Assembly (NCBI RefSeq): GCF_000805335.1 | Contig: NZ_KN708638.1 | Location: forward strand, 7,864,112-7,928,111 | Direction: 5' to 3' | DNA: 64,000 nt | Source: Streptomyces sp. CT34 | GTDB lineage: Bacteria; Actinomycetota; Actinomycetes; Streptomycetales; Streptomycetaceae | Shown here: positions 17,642 through 25,678 of the stretch, piece by piece | How the letters are laid out: each line of letters opens with the position of its first letter | Numbering within the stretch: position 1 is the stretch's first letter | Translations under genes and position numbers: made by a program | The notes under the pieces: model-generated | What the model was told of the DNA's origin: nothing | What the model saw: the letters and a program-made list of their open reading frames with translations, nothing else | Databases searched by the model: none

Positions 17642-18496
17642 TCAGGATCCGGCGAACGCCTTCCGCATCTGCTCGGCGGCATTGCGGTAGACCGCGAGCA
17701 GGTCGAGGTCCGCCCCGGGGTAGTTGACGATCTCCAGCTGCTTGGTGCCGGTTCCCGGCAGTACCGTCCCCGTCGACATGTTCTCGTTGTCCAGCACGAA
17801 CGCCGGCTTCTTCGCGGACAGCGCGGACAGTTGGGCCGGTGTCACGGCATCCGGCCCGTAGGTCCCGGCTACCTGGGCGCCCGCGAGCTTGGCTGCCCAG
17901 GTCGTGAACGACTGGGCGACCACCACCGGGGCCTTGCCGCCGGGCCGGGCGGCCTTCAGCTGCTGGGACAGCGTGTTCCACTCCTTCGTGAAGGTGCTGT
18001 TCCACTTTGCCGCGGCCTGCTCGGTCCCGAAGAGCTTGCCCAGCCGGGTGACATTGGCCTTGGTGGTCTCCGGACTGTCGTCGAGGGGGAGTTCGACCAT
18101 CTTCGCCTTCGAGCCCCCGGCGCTCTTGACCCGGCCGGCGAACGGTTCGAAGGACGCGTAGAGCACATCATCCGCTCCCGCGACGGCGGTCAGGTCGGAC
18201 GGCTTGAGGTCGTAGTCGGGCGCGTGGCGGATCGACGGCGGCACGATGGACTTGACGTTCTTCGCGCCGGCCGCCTTGGCCAGCGCCGCCTCCCAGGACG
18301 AGGTGGCCACCACCACAGGCCCGGACGACCCGGTGCCGGCCGAACTGCCTGCCTTGGCGGCATCGGACGCACCGGAACCGCCGCACGCGGTCAACAGGAG
18401 CAACCCGGCACTCACCGCGGCGAAGGACCGGACGCGGACGGGGAAGTGGACTGGGCTGCGGAGGGGGAAGAGGAGGGGGACGTGGACGCGCGCCAT
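17642..18496 (-). CDS. Zn/Mn-type metal ABC transporter substrate-binding lipoprotein
   Basis: The 284-residue cluster 9 (ZnuA/TroA-like) binding protein has a signal sequence with lipobox LLTAC and Cys near 37. A candidate first metal ligand is the His in RHAPDYDLKPSD, the position of the conserved His loop of the family. It lacks the long His/Asp-rich loop of classical ZnuA. The ATG at 18496 has GGAG upstream; the start lies inside the end of the permease gene, giving an unusually long 85-bp overlap. Probably binds zinc or manganese; it resembles AztC-type systems but I did not verify that. Confidence 0.82.
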   Translation of the reverse strand: MARVHVPLLFPLRSPVHFPVRVRSFAAVSAGLLLLTACGGSGASDAAKAGSSAGTGSSGPVVVATSSWEAALAKAAGAKNVKSIVPPSIRHAPDYDLKPSDLTAVAGADDVLYASFEPFAGRVKSAGGSKAKMVELPLDDSPETTKANVTRLGKLFGTEQAAAKWNSTFTKEWNTLSQQLKAARPGGKAPVVVAQSFTTWAAKLAGAQVAGTYGPDAVTPAQLSALSAKKPAFVLDNENMSTGTVLPGTGTKQLEIVNYPGADLDLLAVYRNAAEQMRKAFAGS

Positions 18497-19317
18497 GAGC
18501 GTGTTCTCCGTTCCGGTAGCAGGTGGACCGCGAGAGCGACCGCGCCCGCGGCGAGCACGAGAATCGGCCCGGGCGGCAGGTCCCAGGCCAGCGAGACCAG
18601 AAAGCCGACGACGTTCACCACGACGCCGATACCGACCGCCCAACAGGTGATCGCCCCCAACGACCGGCCCAGCCGCCGCGCCGCCAGCGCGGGCAGCAAC
18701 GTGAGCGCGTCCACCAGCAACGCCCCCGTCAGCCGGATCGCCCCGGCCACCGCGACCGCCACCAGCACCAGCAGCACCACCGTCAGCCGCGGCACCGCCA
18801 CCCCCGAGCACAGCGCCAGCTCCCGGTCGTGCAGCAGCAGCGCCAACTCCCGCCGGCGCCACACGAACAACACCGGAACCACCACCGCCAGCACGCCCAG
18901 CACGGCCAGATCCGCCGGACGCACCGCAAGAATCGACCCCCACAGCAACGCGAACGCCCCGTTCGCGTTCACCCCCGACAACGCCAGCATCAGCAGCGCG
19001 GCGGCGATCGCCAGACTCATCAGCAAGCCCATCGCCCCCGACAGGGCTTCGGCCGTACGCGCCAGCGGAGCCACCCCCGCGCCCGCCAACCCGCAGGCCA
19101 CCAGCGCACACAACACCGGGTCCAGCCCCGCCAGTTGGCCGACCGCGATGCCGAACAGCGCCACGTGCATCATCGCGAAACGCACCGGCATGATGTCGAG
19201 CCCGACGATCACCACCCCGACCACCGGCAGCCCCAGCGCGGCGAGCAGCAGCCCGAAGCCCGCCCGCTGCACCGGTACCAACTGCAACAACGCACCGACC
19301 TGCTCGAACGCGCTCAT
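18412..19317 (-). CDS. Zn/Mn-type metal ABC transporter permease
   Basis: The 301-residue protein of the ABC-3 (ZnuB/MntB) family has about eight hydrophobic segments; the conserved region GVNANGAFALLWGS lies mid-protein. The start at 19317 overlaps the ATPase stop by 4 bp. After the last membrane segment the protein ends in a Ser/Pro/Thr-rich tail, and this tail is encoded by the same DNA as the start and signal peptide of the binding protein. Acts in the membrane with the adjacent ATPase. Confidence 0.85.
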   Translation of the reverse strand: MSAFEQVGALLQLVPVQRAGFGLLLAALGLPVVGVVIVGLDIMPVRFAMMHVALFGIAVGQLAGLDPVLCALVACGLAGAGVAPLARTAEALSGAMGLLMSLAIAAALLMLALSGVNANGAFALLWGSILAVRPADLAVLGVLAVVVPVLFVWRRRELALLLHDRELALCSGVAVPRLTVVLLVLVAVAVAGAIRLTGALLVDALTLLPALAARRLGRSLGAITCWAVGIGVVVNVVGFLVSLAWDLPPGPILVLAAGAVALAVHLLPERRTRSWRASTSPSSSPSAAQSTSPSASGPSPR

Positions 19318-19940
19318 CTGACCTCCCGCAGCCGGCCCGCCGCCATCTCCAGCACCCGGTCGCACCGCTCGGCCATCGCCCGGTCATGGGTGACCACCAG
19401 CAGCGTCACCCCCAGTGACGTCAGCACCTCCGCCGCCTCCTCCTGCCCGGCGAAGTCGAGGGCCGCGGTGGGCTCGTCCGCGAGCACCACCCCGGCACCC
19501 GCCGCCACGCACCCCACCGCCCGCGCCAGATGCGTCCGCTGCAACTGGCCACCCGACAGGCTGTCCAACGACCGGTCGGCCAGCGCGCCGACCCCCAACC
19601 GCCCAGCGGCTGCGGCAGCCGCCCCCTGGTCACCGCTGCTCGCCAGCAACTCCCGTGCCAGCAAAGGAAACCGCCCCGCCACCGGGCGCTGCGGAATCCA
19701 CGCACACGCTCGCCGCCGCCAGGCCCACTCCGCCGCCGTCCGGGTGCCCCGGCCGCCGACCAGAAGCTCGCCGTCCACCTTCCGGTGCAGGCCGAGCATG
19801 GCCCGCAACAACGTTGTCTTCCCCGAACCGTTCGTCCCCGTCAGCGCGATCCGCTCACCCGGCGCCACATCCAGATCCACCCCCGACACCGCCTCAAGAC
19901 GACCATGCCGGCACACGACACCGCGAAGCCGTACGTCCAT
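19314..19940 (-). CDS. Metal ABC transporter ATP-binding protein
   Basis: The 208-residue ABC ATPase has Walker A GTNGSGKTT near residue 36, signature LSGGQLQR, Walker B VVLADEP and switch His in VTHD. ATG 19940 is preferred to an upstream GTG at 19970 because AAGGTGGG lies in front of it. First gene of a three-gene operon (ATPase, permease, binding protein). I see no Zur box upstream. Confidence 0.88.
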   Translation of the reverse strand: MDVRLRGVVCRHGRLEAVSGVDLDVAPGERIALTGTNGSGKTTLLRAMLGLHRKVDGELLVGGRGTRTAAEWAWRRRACAWIPQRPVAGRFPLLARELLASSGDQGAAAAAAGRLGVGALADRSLDSLSGGQLQRTHLARAVGCVAAGAGVVLADEPTAALDFAGQEEAAEVLTSLGVTLLVVTHDRAMAERCDRVLEMAAGRLREVR

Positions 19941-20324
19941 GCCGAGGGCACCCACCTTGCTCTGCTCCACAGCCCACTAGTCGGCCGAGCGGGCCCCGGA
20001 GTTCCCAGAGACTCCGCACGTCCGGTCCTGACACCCGTGACGGGCTTACGGGCCTCGGCGACGGCCGGTCGAGAGCGGTCCCGGCCGGGCCGCCTCCGGC
20101 CTCACTTCTGCCGGGAGTACGGCCACCTGCACGGCATCGGCTGGATCGGAGTACGGCCCTTGGCCGCGGCGTACCAGGTTCCCAACCGGTCACTGGCGTC
20201 GGAGCCCTTCACCGGGGTCCGAGAGATCACGGTCCTTGCAGCAAGGCGGCCGAGGTTCAGAGGAGGCAGCGCACAGCTGGCGAACCCCCAGGATGGACGA
20301 CACACGGCCTTGTCCAAGGCGCCA

Positions 20325-20375
20325 TACCGCCCCGCCAGGTCCGGTACGTGCCAATCCGTGCCGGACGGGGCGGTA
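20325..20375. terminator. Long hairpin in the intergenic scar region
   Basis: TACCGCCCCG and GTCCGGTACG pair with CGTGCCGGAC and GGGGCGGTA across a short loop. Apart from this structure I see no gene in 19941-20428. It may be a terminator or the relic end of a mobile element. Confidence 0.4.
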
Positions 20376-20428
20376 AAACGCAGTCAAGGACGGTCAGCCG
20401 CAGATGCACAGCGACCGGGAACGAAAAC

Positions 20429-20461
20429 GGCCCCCGACCGGGAGTTCCCTGGTCAGGGGCC
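20429..20461 (-). terminator. Terminator hairpin downstream of the tRNA fragment
   Basis: GGCCCCTGACC and GGTCGGGGGCC arms (minus-strand reading, with G-U pairs) are followed on the minus strand by GTTTTCGTT. It begins about 10 bp past the tRNA-like 3' end, a typical native tRNA terminator position. Confidence 0.65.
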
Positions 20462-20470
20462 ATCTGCCTC

Positions 20471-20497
20471 CGGAGGTTGTGGGATTTGAACCCACGG
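20471..20497 (-). other. 3' fragment of a tRNA gene (tRNA-Ser-like), candidate att core
   Basis: Read on the minus strand, the sequence contains a perfect T-arm (GTGGG, loop TTCAAAT, CCCAC) followed by AACCTCC and a G discriminator, as in Streptomyces serine tRNAs without encoded CCA. The matching 5' acceptor strand GGAGGTT, D-arm and anticodon arm are absent upstream, so it is only the 3' end. Such fragments are left by integrases that recombine into tRNA 3' ends. The following hairpin looks like the native tRNA terminator. Confidence 0.65.
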
Positions 20498-20704
20498 AGC
20501 CGGTTCGGTGGGTCGGGTACGACCACGACTCACCGCGTCATCGGGCGGGACGCCTCGCTCGGGCCGTGGACGAGCATCGAGTGGAATGGCTGCACGTAGG
20601 AGGCGGCCCAGTCAGTCGTAAGGGCCGGGTCGCCAGTTCCGATCGCCGTTCGTCTGACGGCCTTCATGCATTGAACAAGACCGGTTCATGCAGGGAGTGG
20701 CCGG

Positions 20705-20870
20705 TCATTCCGCAGCGGCAGGGATGTGACGCCGGCGCGCGATCGCGCCGAGAAGGGCGTCCACGATCAGGAACCCGGCGAGCGAGATGCCGAGCAGCGG
20801 TACTGGCCAGCCCAGCACGGCGACGACGAGTGCGGACGGAACCAGCACGCGGAGCGGAACCTGCTGCCAG
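20705..20870 (-). pseudogene. C-terminal fragment of a PepSY-type membrane protein
   Basis: A minus-strand frame ending in TGA (20705-20707) encodes a single hydrophobic segment with VLVPSALVVAVLGWPVPLLG and LLGAIARRR. This resembles the C-terminus of PepSY-associated transmembrane proteins. No upstream coding part exists, so it is a truncated relic. Identification is from memory of the family pattern. Confidence 0.45.
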
Positions 20871-20892
20871 GCGCCGCGCGGGATCGGACGCC

Positions 20893-21180
20893 CGAAGGAC
20901 AGTCACCGGGAGCGAGCCGGGCGAAGCGTTCCGCCTCGTGTGCGCCATAGTGGCTGCCGCGCATCCCGCTCATGCCGTGTGCGGGCGGACCGAGGGCGAG
21001 GTGCACCCCCGGGGCGGGGTCGGTTGCCGTCCGCACTCGGTCGGTCAGGCCGGCCAGGTCGTCGGAGGCGTGCAGCCACAGCCAGGCGGTGTTCGCGGTG
21101 TCGGGGATGATGGGTGTCTGGTCGGTGCCGACCGTGTGGGCCAGCGCGGTCGCCGTGTGCTGCAGCCGCTCCGCTGCGGG
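20893..21180 (-). pseudogene. Fragment of a PucR/CdaR-family regulator
   Basis: A minus-strand frame reads AWLWLHASDDLAGL, GVHLALGPPAHGMSGMRGSH and then AHEAERFARLAPGD, the GGDEF-like central part of PucR/CdaR-type regulators. Neither an N-terminal sensor nor the C-terminal HTH_30 domain is present. It runs into unrelated sequence, so it is a gene fragment beside the tRNA scar. Confidence 0.5.
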
Positions 21181-21316
21181 TAGCGGGTCGTCTCACCCGG
21201 TCTCACACATCTCTCACAAACGAGAGCGCACGGGAGCACGCGAACACCTCTGACCTGGACAGTCGCTGTCGCCACGGACCACGGTGGACCAGGTGGACGT
21301 TACGTAGGCTAGGAGC

Positions 21317-21631
21317 ATGGCCTACGAAATTCCGGTGACGCAAGCCCGAGCCGAGCTGGCGGATCTGATCAATCGCGTCGTCTACGGCGGCGAGCGGGTG
21401 GTCGTCACACGCCACGGGAAGCCGCTGGTGGCCCTCGTTTCCGCCGCTGACCTGGAGCGACTCGAAGAGCTGGGGCAGCGGGCGGCGGACCCGGAGCAGG
21501 AGCAGGTGATCAGCACGGTCTCCGCCGTCCGGCAGCTGCCGTCCGCTGCCGGCGAACGGCAGCGGTTCGGCATCGCGGCAGAACACCGCGACCCGGCCAC
21601 CGGGGATCGGCGGCCGGGTCGCGGGAGGTGA
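21317..21631 (+). CDS. Phd/YefM-family antitoxin-like protein
   Basis: The 104-residue protein has the Phd/YefM fold at its N-terminus (AYEIPVTQARAELADLINRV, then VVVTRHGKPLVALVSAADL), which binds DNA as a dimer. The C-terminal third is charged and low-complexity. No RelE/Doc-type toxin gene lies beside it, so it is an orphan or acts on a distant partner. Confidence 0.85.
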   Translation: MAYEIPVTQARAELADLINRVVYGGERVVVTRHGKPLVALVSAADLERLEELGQRAADPEQEQVISTVSAVRQLPSAAGERQRFGIAAEHRDPATGDRRPGRGR

Positions 21632-21688
21632 CCGTGCGCTGCGCCGTGGCGGTCCGTCGACGCGGGACCGCCCGGTGCTGTGGGAGCG

Positions 21689-22636
21689 TCAGGAGCTGAG
21701 CTGCCACAGGGCGTTGGCGATGGCGTCGCTGTTGTTGTGCAGCGCGGTGTCGTCGATGTTCTTGGAGGTGTCGCAGGACTGGTGGTAGCAGGCGTCGAAC
21801 GCCTTGCCCGCGGTGCCGCCCCACTCCTTCGCCTGGGCGTCGGTCTTGATGTAGTCGGCGCCGGAGAACAGCCCGCCGACCGGGACGCCGGCGTTCTTGA
21901 AGGGCGCGTGGTCGGAGCGGCCGTCGCCCTCGGTCTCCCGCTCGGTGGGGATCTTCTTGGTGGCGAACCAGTCCTTGAAGACCTTCGTCAGCCGGGTGTC
22001 GTATTCGTAGACGAAGTAGCCCGGGTTCGGCGAGCCGATCATGTCGAAGTTCAGATACGAGTCGAGCTTCGCCTTGTCGGCGCCGAGGCTGTCGACGTAG
22101 TGCTGGGAGCCGACCATGCCGTCCTCTTCGTCGCCCCACCAGGCGAACCGCAGGTGCTTGGCGGGCTTGAGGTGCTCCCGGGAGACGGCGAGCGCGACCT
22201 CCAGCAGGCCGGCCGAGCCGGAGCCGTCGTCGTTGATGCCGGGGCCCGCGTCGACCGAGTCCAGATGGGAGCCGGCCATCACGGTCTTGTCCTCGGCGCC
22301 GCCCGGCCAGTCGGCGATGACGTTGTAGCCCTTGGCACCGCCGTGCTCGAACTCCTGGAGCCTGGTGGTGAATCCGGCGGCGTCCAGCTTGCCCTTGATG
22401 TAGTCGACCGACGCCTGGTAGCCGGGCCGGCCGTGGGCGCGGGTGCCACCGTTGGCGTCGGCTATGGACTGGAGCTTGTCGAGGTGGGCCTTGACGGCGG
22501 CCACCGGGATGTCCGGGGCGCCGAGCGGCCGGGAGGAGGTGGCCTGGGCCGCGGCGGCGGTGCCCAGCAGGGCGGCGACGGCGGTGCAGGCTCCGGTGGC
22601 CAGCACGATACGGCGGGTACGGATTGAGCGGGTCAC
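21689..22636 (-). CDS. Secreted M28-family zinc aminopeptidase (S. griseus aminopeptidase-like)
   Basis: The 315-residue precursor has a signal peptide ending near AAAAQATS. The mature part matches S. griseus aminopeptidase in order: GRPGYQASVDY, HLDS (first zinc His), GINDDGSGS (bridging Asp), WWGDEEDG (catalytic Glu), NFDMIGSPNPGYFVY and GDGRSDHAPFKN (last zinc His). It releases N-terminal hydrophobic residues outside the cell. The C-terminal proprotein-convertase P-domain present in the S. griseus precursor is absent here; the protein stops right after the catalytic domain. Single gene. Confidence 0.92.
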   Translation of the reverse strand: MTRSIRTRRIVLATGACTAVAALLGTAAAAQATSSRPLGAPDIPVAAVKAHLDKLQSIADANGGTRAHGRPGYQASVDYIKGKLDAAGFTTRLQEFEHGGAKGYNVIADWPGGAEDKTVMAGSHLDSVDAGPGINDDGSGSAGLLEVALAVSREHLKPAKHLRFAWWGDEEDGMVGSQHYVDSLGADKAKLDSYLNFDMIGSPNPGYFVYEYDTRLTKVFKDWFATKKIPTERETEGDGRSDHAPFKNAGVPVGGLFSGADYIKTDAQAKEWGGTAGKAFDACYHQSCDTSKNIDDTALHNNSDAIANALWQLSS

Positions 22637-23008
22637 GATGTGGCTCCGATGCTGGTGTGGGGGAAGTGTTGCCCAGCGGATTTGACGCGCTCATGAGGAT
22701 TACGACCGCGTTTGAAATCAGTCAAGAGCGGATACCGGACAGTCCCGATCGTGAATCGGAATGGCGTCTGTTTTATGCGGATAGTCCCGATTGGTTGCCG
22801 TGTATCGCCGGGGCTTCGGGCTTTCCGGAACGACTTCCGGGGAGTGGAATTCGCCACCGGATTTCCGGGTGAGCTGCCGGGCTCGGGGCGGGAAAGTCTG
22901 CGGCGAACGGGAAAGTCCGCGGCGAATCCGGTCGCCATCCCGGGAGCGCTCGGTGATTTCCGGCGTGTTACGTAGAGCGCGCCTGGGCCCCGTTTCGCCC
23001 CGTCTGCC

Positions 23009-23040
23009 GTAACGGCGATGAAATCTCGCCGAACTAGGCT
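23009..23040 (+). promoter_or_regulatory. Candidate GlnR site and -10 box of the urease operon
   Basis: GTAAC (23009-23013), six bases, then GAAAT (23020-23024) matches the first half of the actinomycete GlnR box (gTnAc-n6-GaAAc). TAGGCT at 23035-23040 is a good -10, so the GlnR site would cover the -35 region, as expected for a repressor. The leader to ureA would be about 140 nt. The rest of 22637-23186 shows no gene. Confidence 0.5.
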
Positions 23041-23186
23041 GGGTCGATGGGCAAGTTGATACCCAAGTGCTGGAGGCCGGTTTGCTCCCCCTTTAATCAC
23101 TGTGTGGTACATCTAACTGCGCGGGTGTGTCAACGCCCGTGACCTGGGTAAATGCGCCCGGACGGGAACACTGTGAGGTGGAACGT

Positions 23187-23489
23187 ATGCAACTGACCCC
23201 GCATGAGCAGGAACGGTTGATGATTCATGTGGCGGCAGACGTGGCCGAAAAGCGGCGGGCGCGGGGAGTGAAGCTGAATCACCCGGAATCCATCGCGCTG
23301 CTGACCGTGCACATCCTGGAAGGCGCCCGGGACGGCCGTTCCGTCGCCGAGCTGATGTCCTCCGGCCGGAAGGTCCTCACCCGGGACGACGTCATGGAAG
23401 GCGTCCCCGAGATGATCCACGACGTGCAGGTCGAGGCGACCTTCCCCGACGGCACCAAGCTCGTCACCGTTCACGAACCCATCAACTGA
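23187..23489 (+). CDS. ureA: Urease gamma subunit
   Basis: The 100-residue protein is full length for UreA: MQLTPHEQERLMIHVAADVA at the start, LNHPESIALLT in the middle, and the ending FPDGTKLVTVHEPI. It is the smallest structural subunit of cytosolic nickel urease, which hydrolyses urea to ammonia and carbamate. ATG 23187 has GAGG upstream and gives the standard N-terminus. First gene of ureABCFGD. Confidence 0.96.
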   Translation: MQLTPHEQERLMIHVAADVAEKRRARGVKLNHPESIALLTVHILEGARDGRSVAELMSSGRKVLTRDDVMEGVPEMIHDVQVEATFPDGTKLVTVHEPIN

Positions 23490-23506
23490 CCGCGGGAGTA
23501 ACGAAG

Positions 23507-23818
23507 ATGATCCCGGGACAGATCCTCTACGCCGACGAGCCGGTACGCCTGAACGAAGGCCTTCCCCTCACGCGCATGACCGTCCTCAACGCCGCCGACC
23601 GCCCCGTCCAGGTCGGCTCGCACTACCACTTCGCCGAGGCCAATCCCGGCCTCGACTTCGACCGCGCCGCGGCGCACGGCAAGCGGCTGAACGTCGCGGC
23701 CGGCTCCGCCGTGCGCTTCGAGCCCGGTATCCCCACCGAGGTCGAGCTGGTCCCCATCGGGGGCAAGCGGATCGTCGCGGGACTGCGCGGCGAGACCGGA
23801 GGAGCGCTCGATGGCTGA
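23507..23818 (+). CDS. ureB: Urease beta subunit
   Basis: The 103-residue protein is typical UreB: MIPGQILYADEPV, then VGSHYHFAEANPGLDFDR and GTPTE-like GIPTEVELVPIGGKR. It forms the UreABC trimer with the neighbours. The stop overlaps the ureC start by 8 bp; GGAGGA near its end serves as the ureC ribosome binding site. Confidence 0.96.
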   Translation: MIPGQILYADEPVRLNEGLPLTRMTVLNAADRPVQVGSHYHFAEANPGLDFDRAAAHGKRLNVAAGSAVRFEPGIPTEVELVPIGGKRIVAGLRGETGGALDG

Positions 23819-25532
23819 TCTGACCCGCCAGGAGTACGCCGACCTGTTCGGCCCCACCGCCGGCGACCGGATCCGGCTCGCCGACACCGACCTGGTCATC
23901 GAGATCACCGAGGACCGCTCGGGCGGCCCCGGCCGGGCCGGCGACGAGGCGGTGTTCGGCGGCGGCAAGGTGATCCGTGAATCGATGGGCCAGTCCCGCG
24001 CCACCCGGGCCGAAGGCACGCCCGACACCGTCATCACCGGTGTCGTGGTGCTCGACCACTGGGGCATCGTCAAGACCGACGTCGGTATCCGGGACGGCCG
24101 GATCACCGCCCTGGGCAAGGCCGGCAACCCGGACACCATGGACGGCGTCCACCCCGACCTGGTCATCGGTCCGGAGACCGAGATCATCGCGGGCAACGGC
24201 AAGATCCTCACCGCCGGCGGTATCGACACCCACGTCCACTTCATCTGCCCCCAGCAGGTGGACGAGGCGCTGTCCTCGGGCATCACCACACTCGTCGGCG
24301 GCGGCACCGGTCCCGCGGAGGGCAGCAAGGCCACCACCATCACCCCCGGCGCCTGGCACATCGCCCGGCTCTTCGAGTCGATGGACAACCTGCCGGTCAA
24401 CGTCGGGCTCCTCGGCAAGGGCAACACCATGTCGCTGCCGTCGATGCGCGACCAGCTGAAGGCCGGCGTCCTCGGCTTCAAGATCCACGAGGACTGGGGC
24501 GCCACGCCCGCCGTCCTCGACGCCTGTCTGAGCGTGTGCGAGGAGAGCGGCGCCCAGCTCGCGATCCACACCGACACCCTCAACGAGGCCGGCTTCCTCG
24601 GCGACACCATCGCCGCCATCGCCGGCCGTTCCCTCCACGCGTTCCACGTCGAAGGCGCCGGCGGCGGCCACGCCCCCGACATGATCGCGATGGTCTCCGA
24701 GCCCAACGTGCTGCCCGCGTCCACCAACCCGACGCGACCGCACACCGTCAACACCGTCGAGGAGCACCTCGACATGCTGATGGTCTGCCACCACCTCAAC
24801 CCCGCCGTCCCCGAGGACCTGGCGTTCGCCGAATCCCGGATACGGCCCTCCACCATCGCCGCCGAGGACATCCTGCACGACCTCGGAGCCATCTCGATCA
24901 TGTCCTCCGACGCCCAGGCCATGGGCCGGATCGGCGAGGTCGTGATGCGTACGTGGCAGACCGCCCACGTCATGAGGCGCCGCCGGGGCGCCCTGCCCGG
25001 CGACGGCCACGCGGACAACCACCGTGCCCGGCGCTACGTCGCGAAGTACACCATCAACGCGGCCATCGCCCAGGGTATCGACCACGTCGTCGGCTCGGTC
25101 GAGAGCGGCAAGCTCGCCGACCTCGTCCTGTGGGACCCGGCGTTCTTCGGCGTCAAGCCGCAGCTCGTCATCAAGGGCGGCCAGATCGCCTACGCGCAGA
25201 TGGGCGACGCCAACGCGTCCATCCCCACCCCGCAGCCGATCCTGCCCCGCCCGATGTTCGGCGCCTTCGGCAGGGCCCCCGGCAGCAACTCGGTCAACTT
25301 CGTCTCCCAGCAGGCCATCGAGGACAACCTCCCCGAGCGCCTCCCGCTGGCGAAGTCCTTCGAGGCCATCCGCTCCACCCGCGGCGTCAAGAAGGCCGAC
25401 ATGCGCAACAACGACGCCCTGCCGCGCGTCCAGGTCGACCCCGACACCTTCACGGTGACCATCGACGACGAGGTGGTCGAACCGACCCCCGCCACCGAAC
25501 TCCCCATGGCACAGCGGTACTTCCTCTTCTGA
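23811..25532 (+). CDS. ureC: Urease alpha subunit (catalytic)
   Basis: The 573-residue nickel amidohydrolase is full length. All active-site elements are present: HVHFICPQQ (two nickel His), the carbamylated Lys in GFKIHEDWG, AIHTDTLNE, HAFHVEGAGGGHAPD, the flap with MVCHHLN (Cys and catalytic His) and SSDAQAMGR with the nickel Asp. An intact catalytic subunit together with accessory genes ureF, ureG and ureD indicates a working urease. No ureE gene is in the window. Confidence 0.97.
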   Translation: MADLTRQEYADLFGPTAGDRIRLADTDLVIEITEDRSGGPGRAGDEAVFGGGKVIRESMGQSRATRAEGTPDTVITGVVVLDHWGIVKTDVGIRDGRITALGKAGNPDTMDGVHPDLVIGPETEIIAGNGKILTAGGIDTHVHFICPQQVDEALSSGITTLVGGGTGPAEGSKATTITPGAWHIARLFESMDNLPVNVGLLGKGNTMSLPSMRDQLKAGVLGFKIHEDWGATPAVLDACLSVCEESGAQLAIHTDTLNEAGFLGDTIAAIAGRSLHAFHVEGAGGGHAPDMIAMVSEPNVLPASTNPTRPHTVNTVEEHLDMLMVCHHLNPAVPEDLAFAESRIRPSTIAAEDILHDLGAISIMSSDAQAMGRIGEVVMRTWQTAHVMRRRRGALPGDGHADNHRARRYVAKYTINAAIAQGIDHVVGSVESGKLADLVLWDPAFFGVKPQLVIKGGQIAYAQMGDANASIPTPQPILPRPMFGAFGRAPGSNSVNFVSQQAIEDNLPERLPLAKSFEAIRSTRGVKKADMRNNDALPRVQVDPDTFTVTIDDEVVEPTPATELPMAQRYFLF

Positions 25533-25576
25533 CGTGCCGTCCATGTCGTCATCGAATGATCCGGAGCACCACCGAT

Positions 25577-25672
25577 GAGCGAGCGTAGCGAGCGAATCAT
25601 TCAAAGGCGCGCGCTGAGCGAATGCGAAGCCGAGCGAAGCGTGGGGGTCCCCCGGTCGGAGACTGGGGGAGT
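25577..25672. repeat. Streptomyces-type dispersed intergenic repeat between ureC and ureF
   Basis: The sequence has the hallmark GAGCGAGCGTAGCGAGCGAA (25577-25596), then CGAGCGAAGCG and a hairpin of GTGGGGGTCCCCC with GGTCGGAGACTGGGGG. I recall the same motif pair in many Streptomyces intergenic spaces. It fills most of the 146-bp gap that interrupts the otherwise tight urease operon. Confidence 0.6.
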
Positions 25673-25678
25673 GTCGGC

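Noticed and set aside
20471..20497. Complete tRNA gene
   Set aside because: Only the T-arm and 3' acceptor strand are present; no matching 5' acceptor, D-arm or anticodon arm could be found upstream on the minus strand.
21317..21631. Complete type II toxin-antitoxin module
   Set aside because: Only the Phd/YefM-like antitoxin is present; no RelE, Doc or PIN-type toxin frame lies on either side.
25533..25678. In-frame upstream extension of ureF (ATG at 25622)
   Set aside because: The region is a dispersed intergenic repeat with hairpins; ATG 25679 has the ribosome binding site and gives the standard UreF N-terminus.
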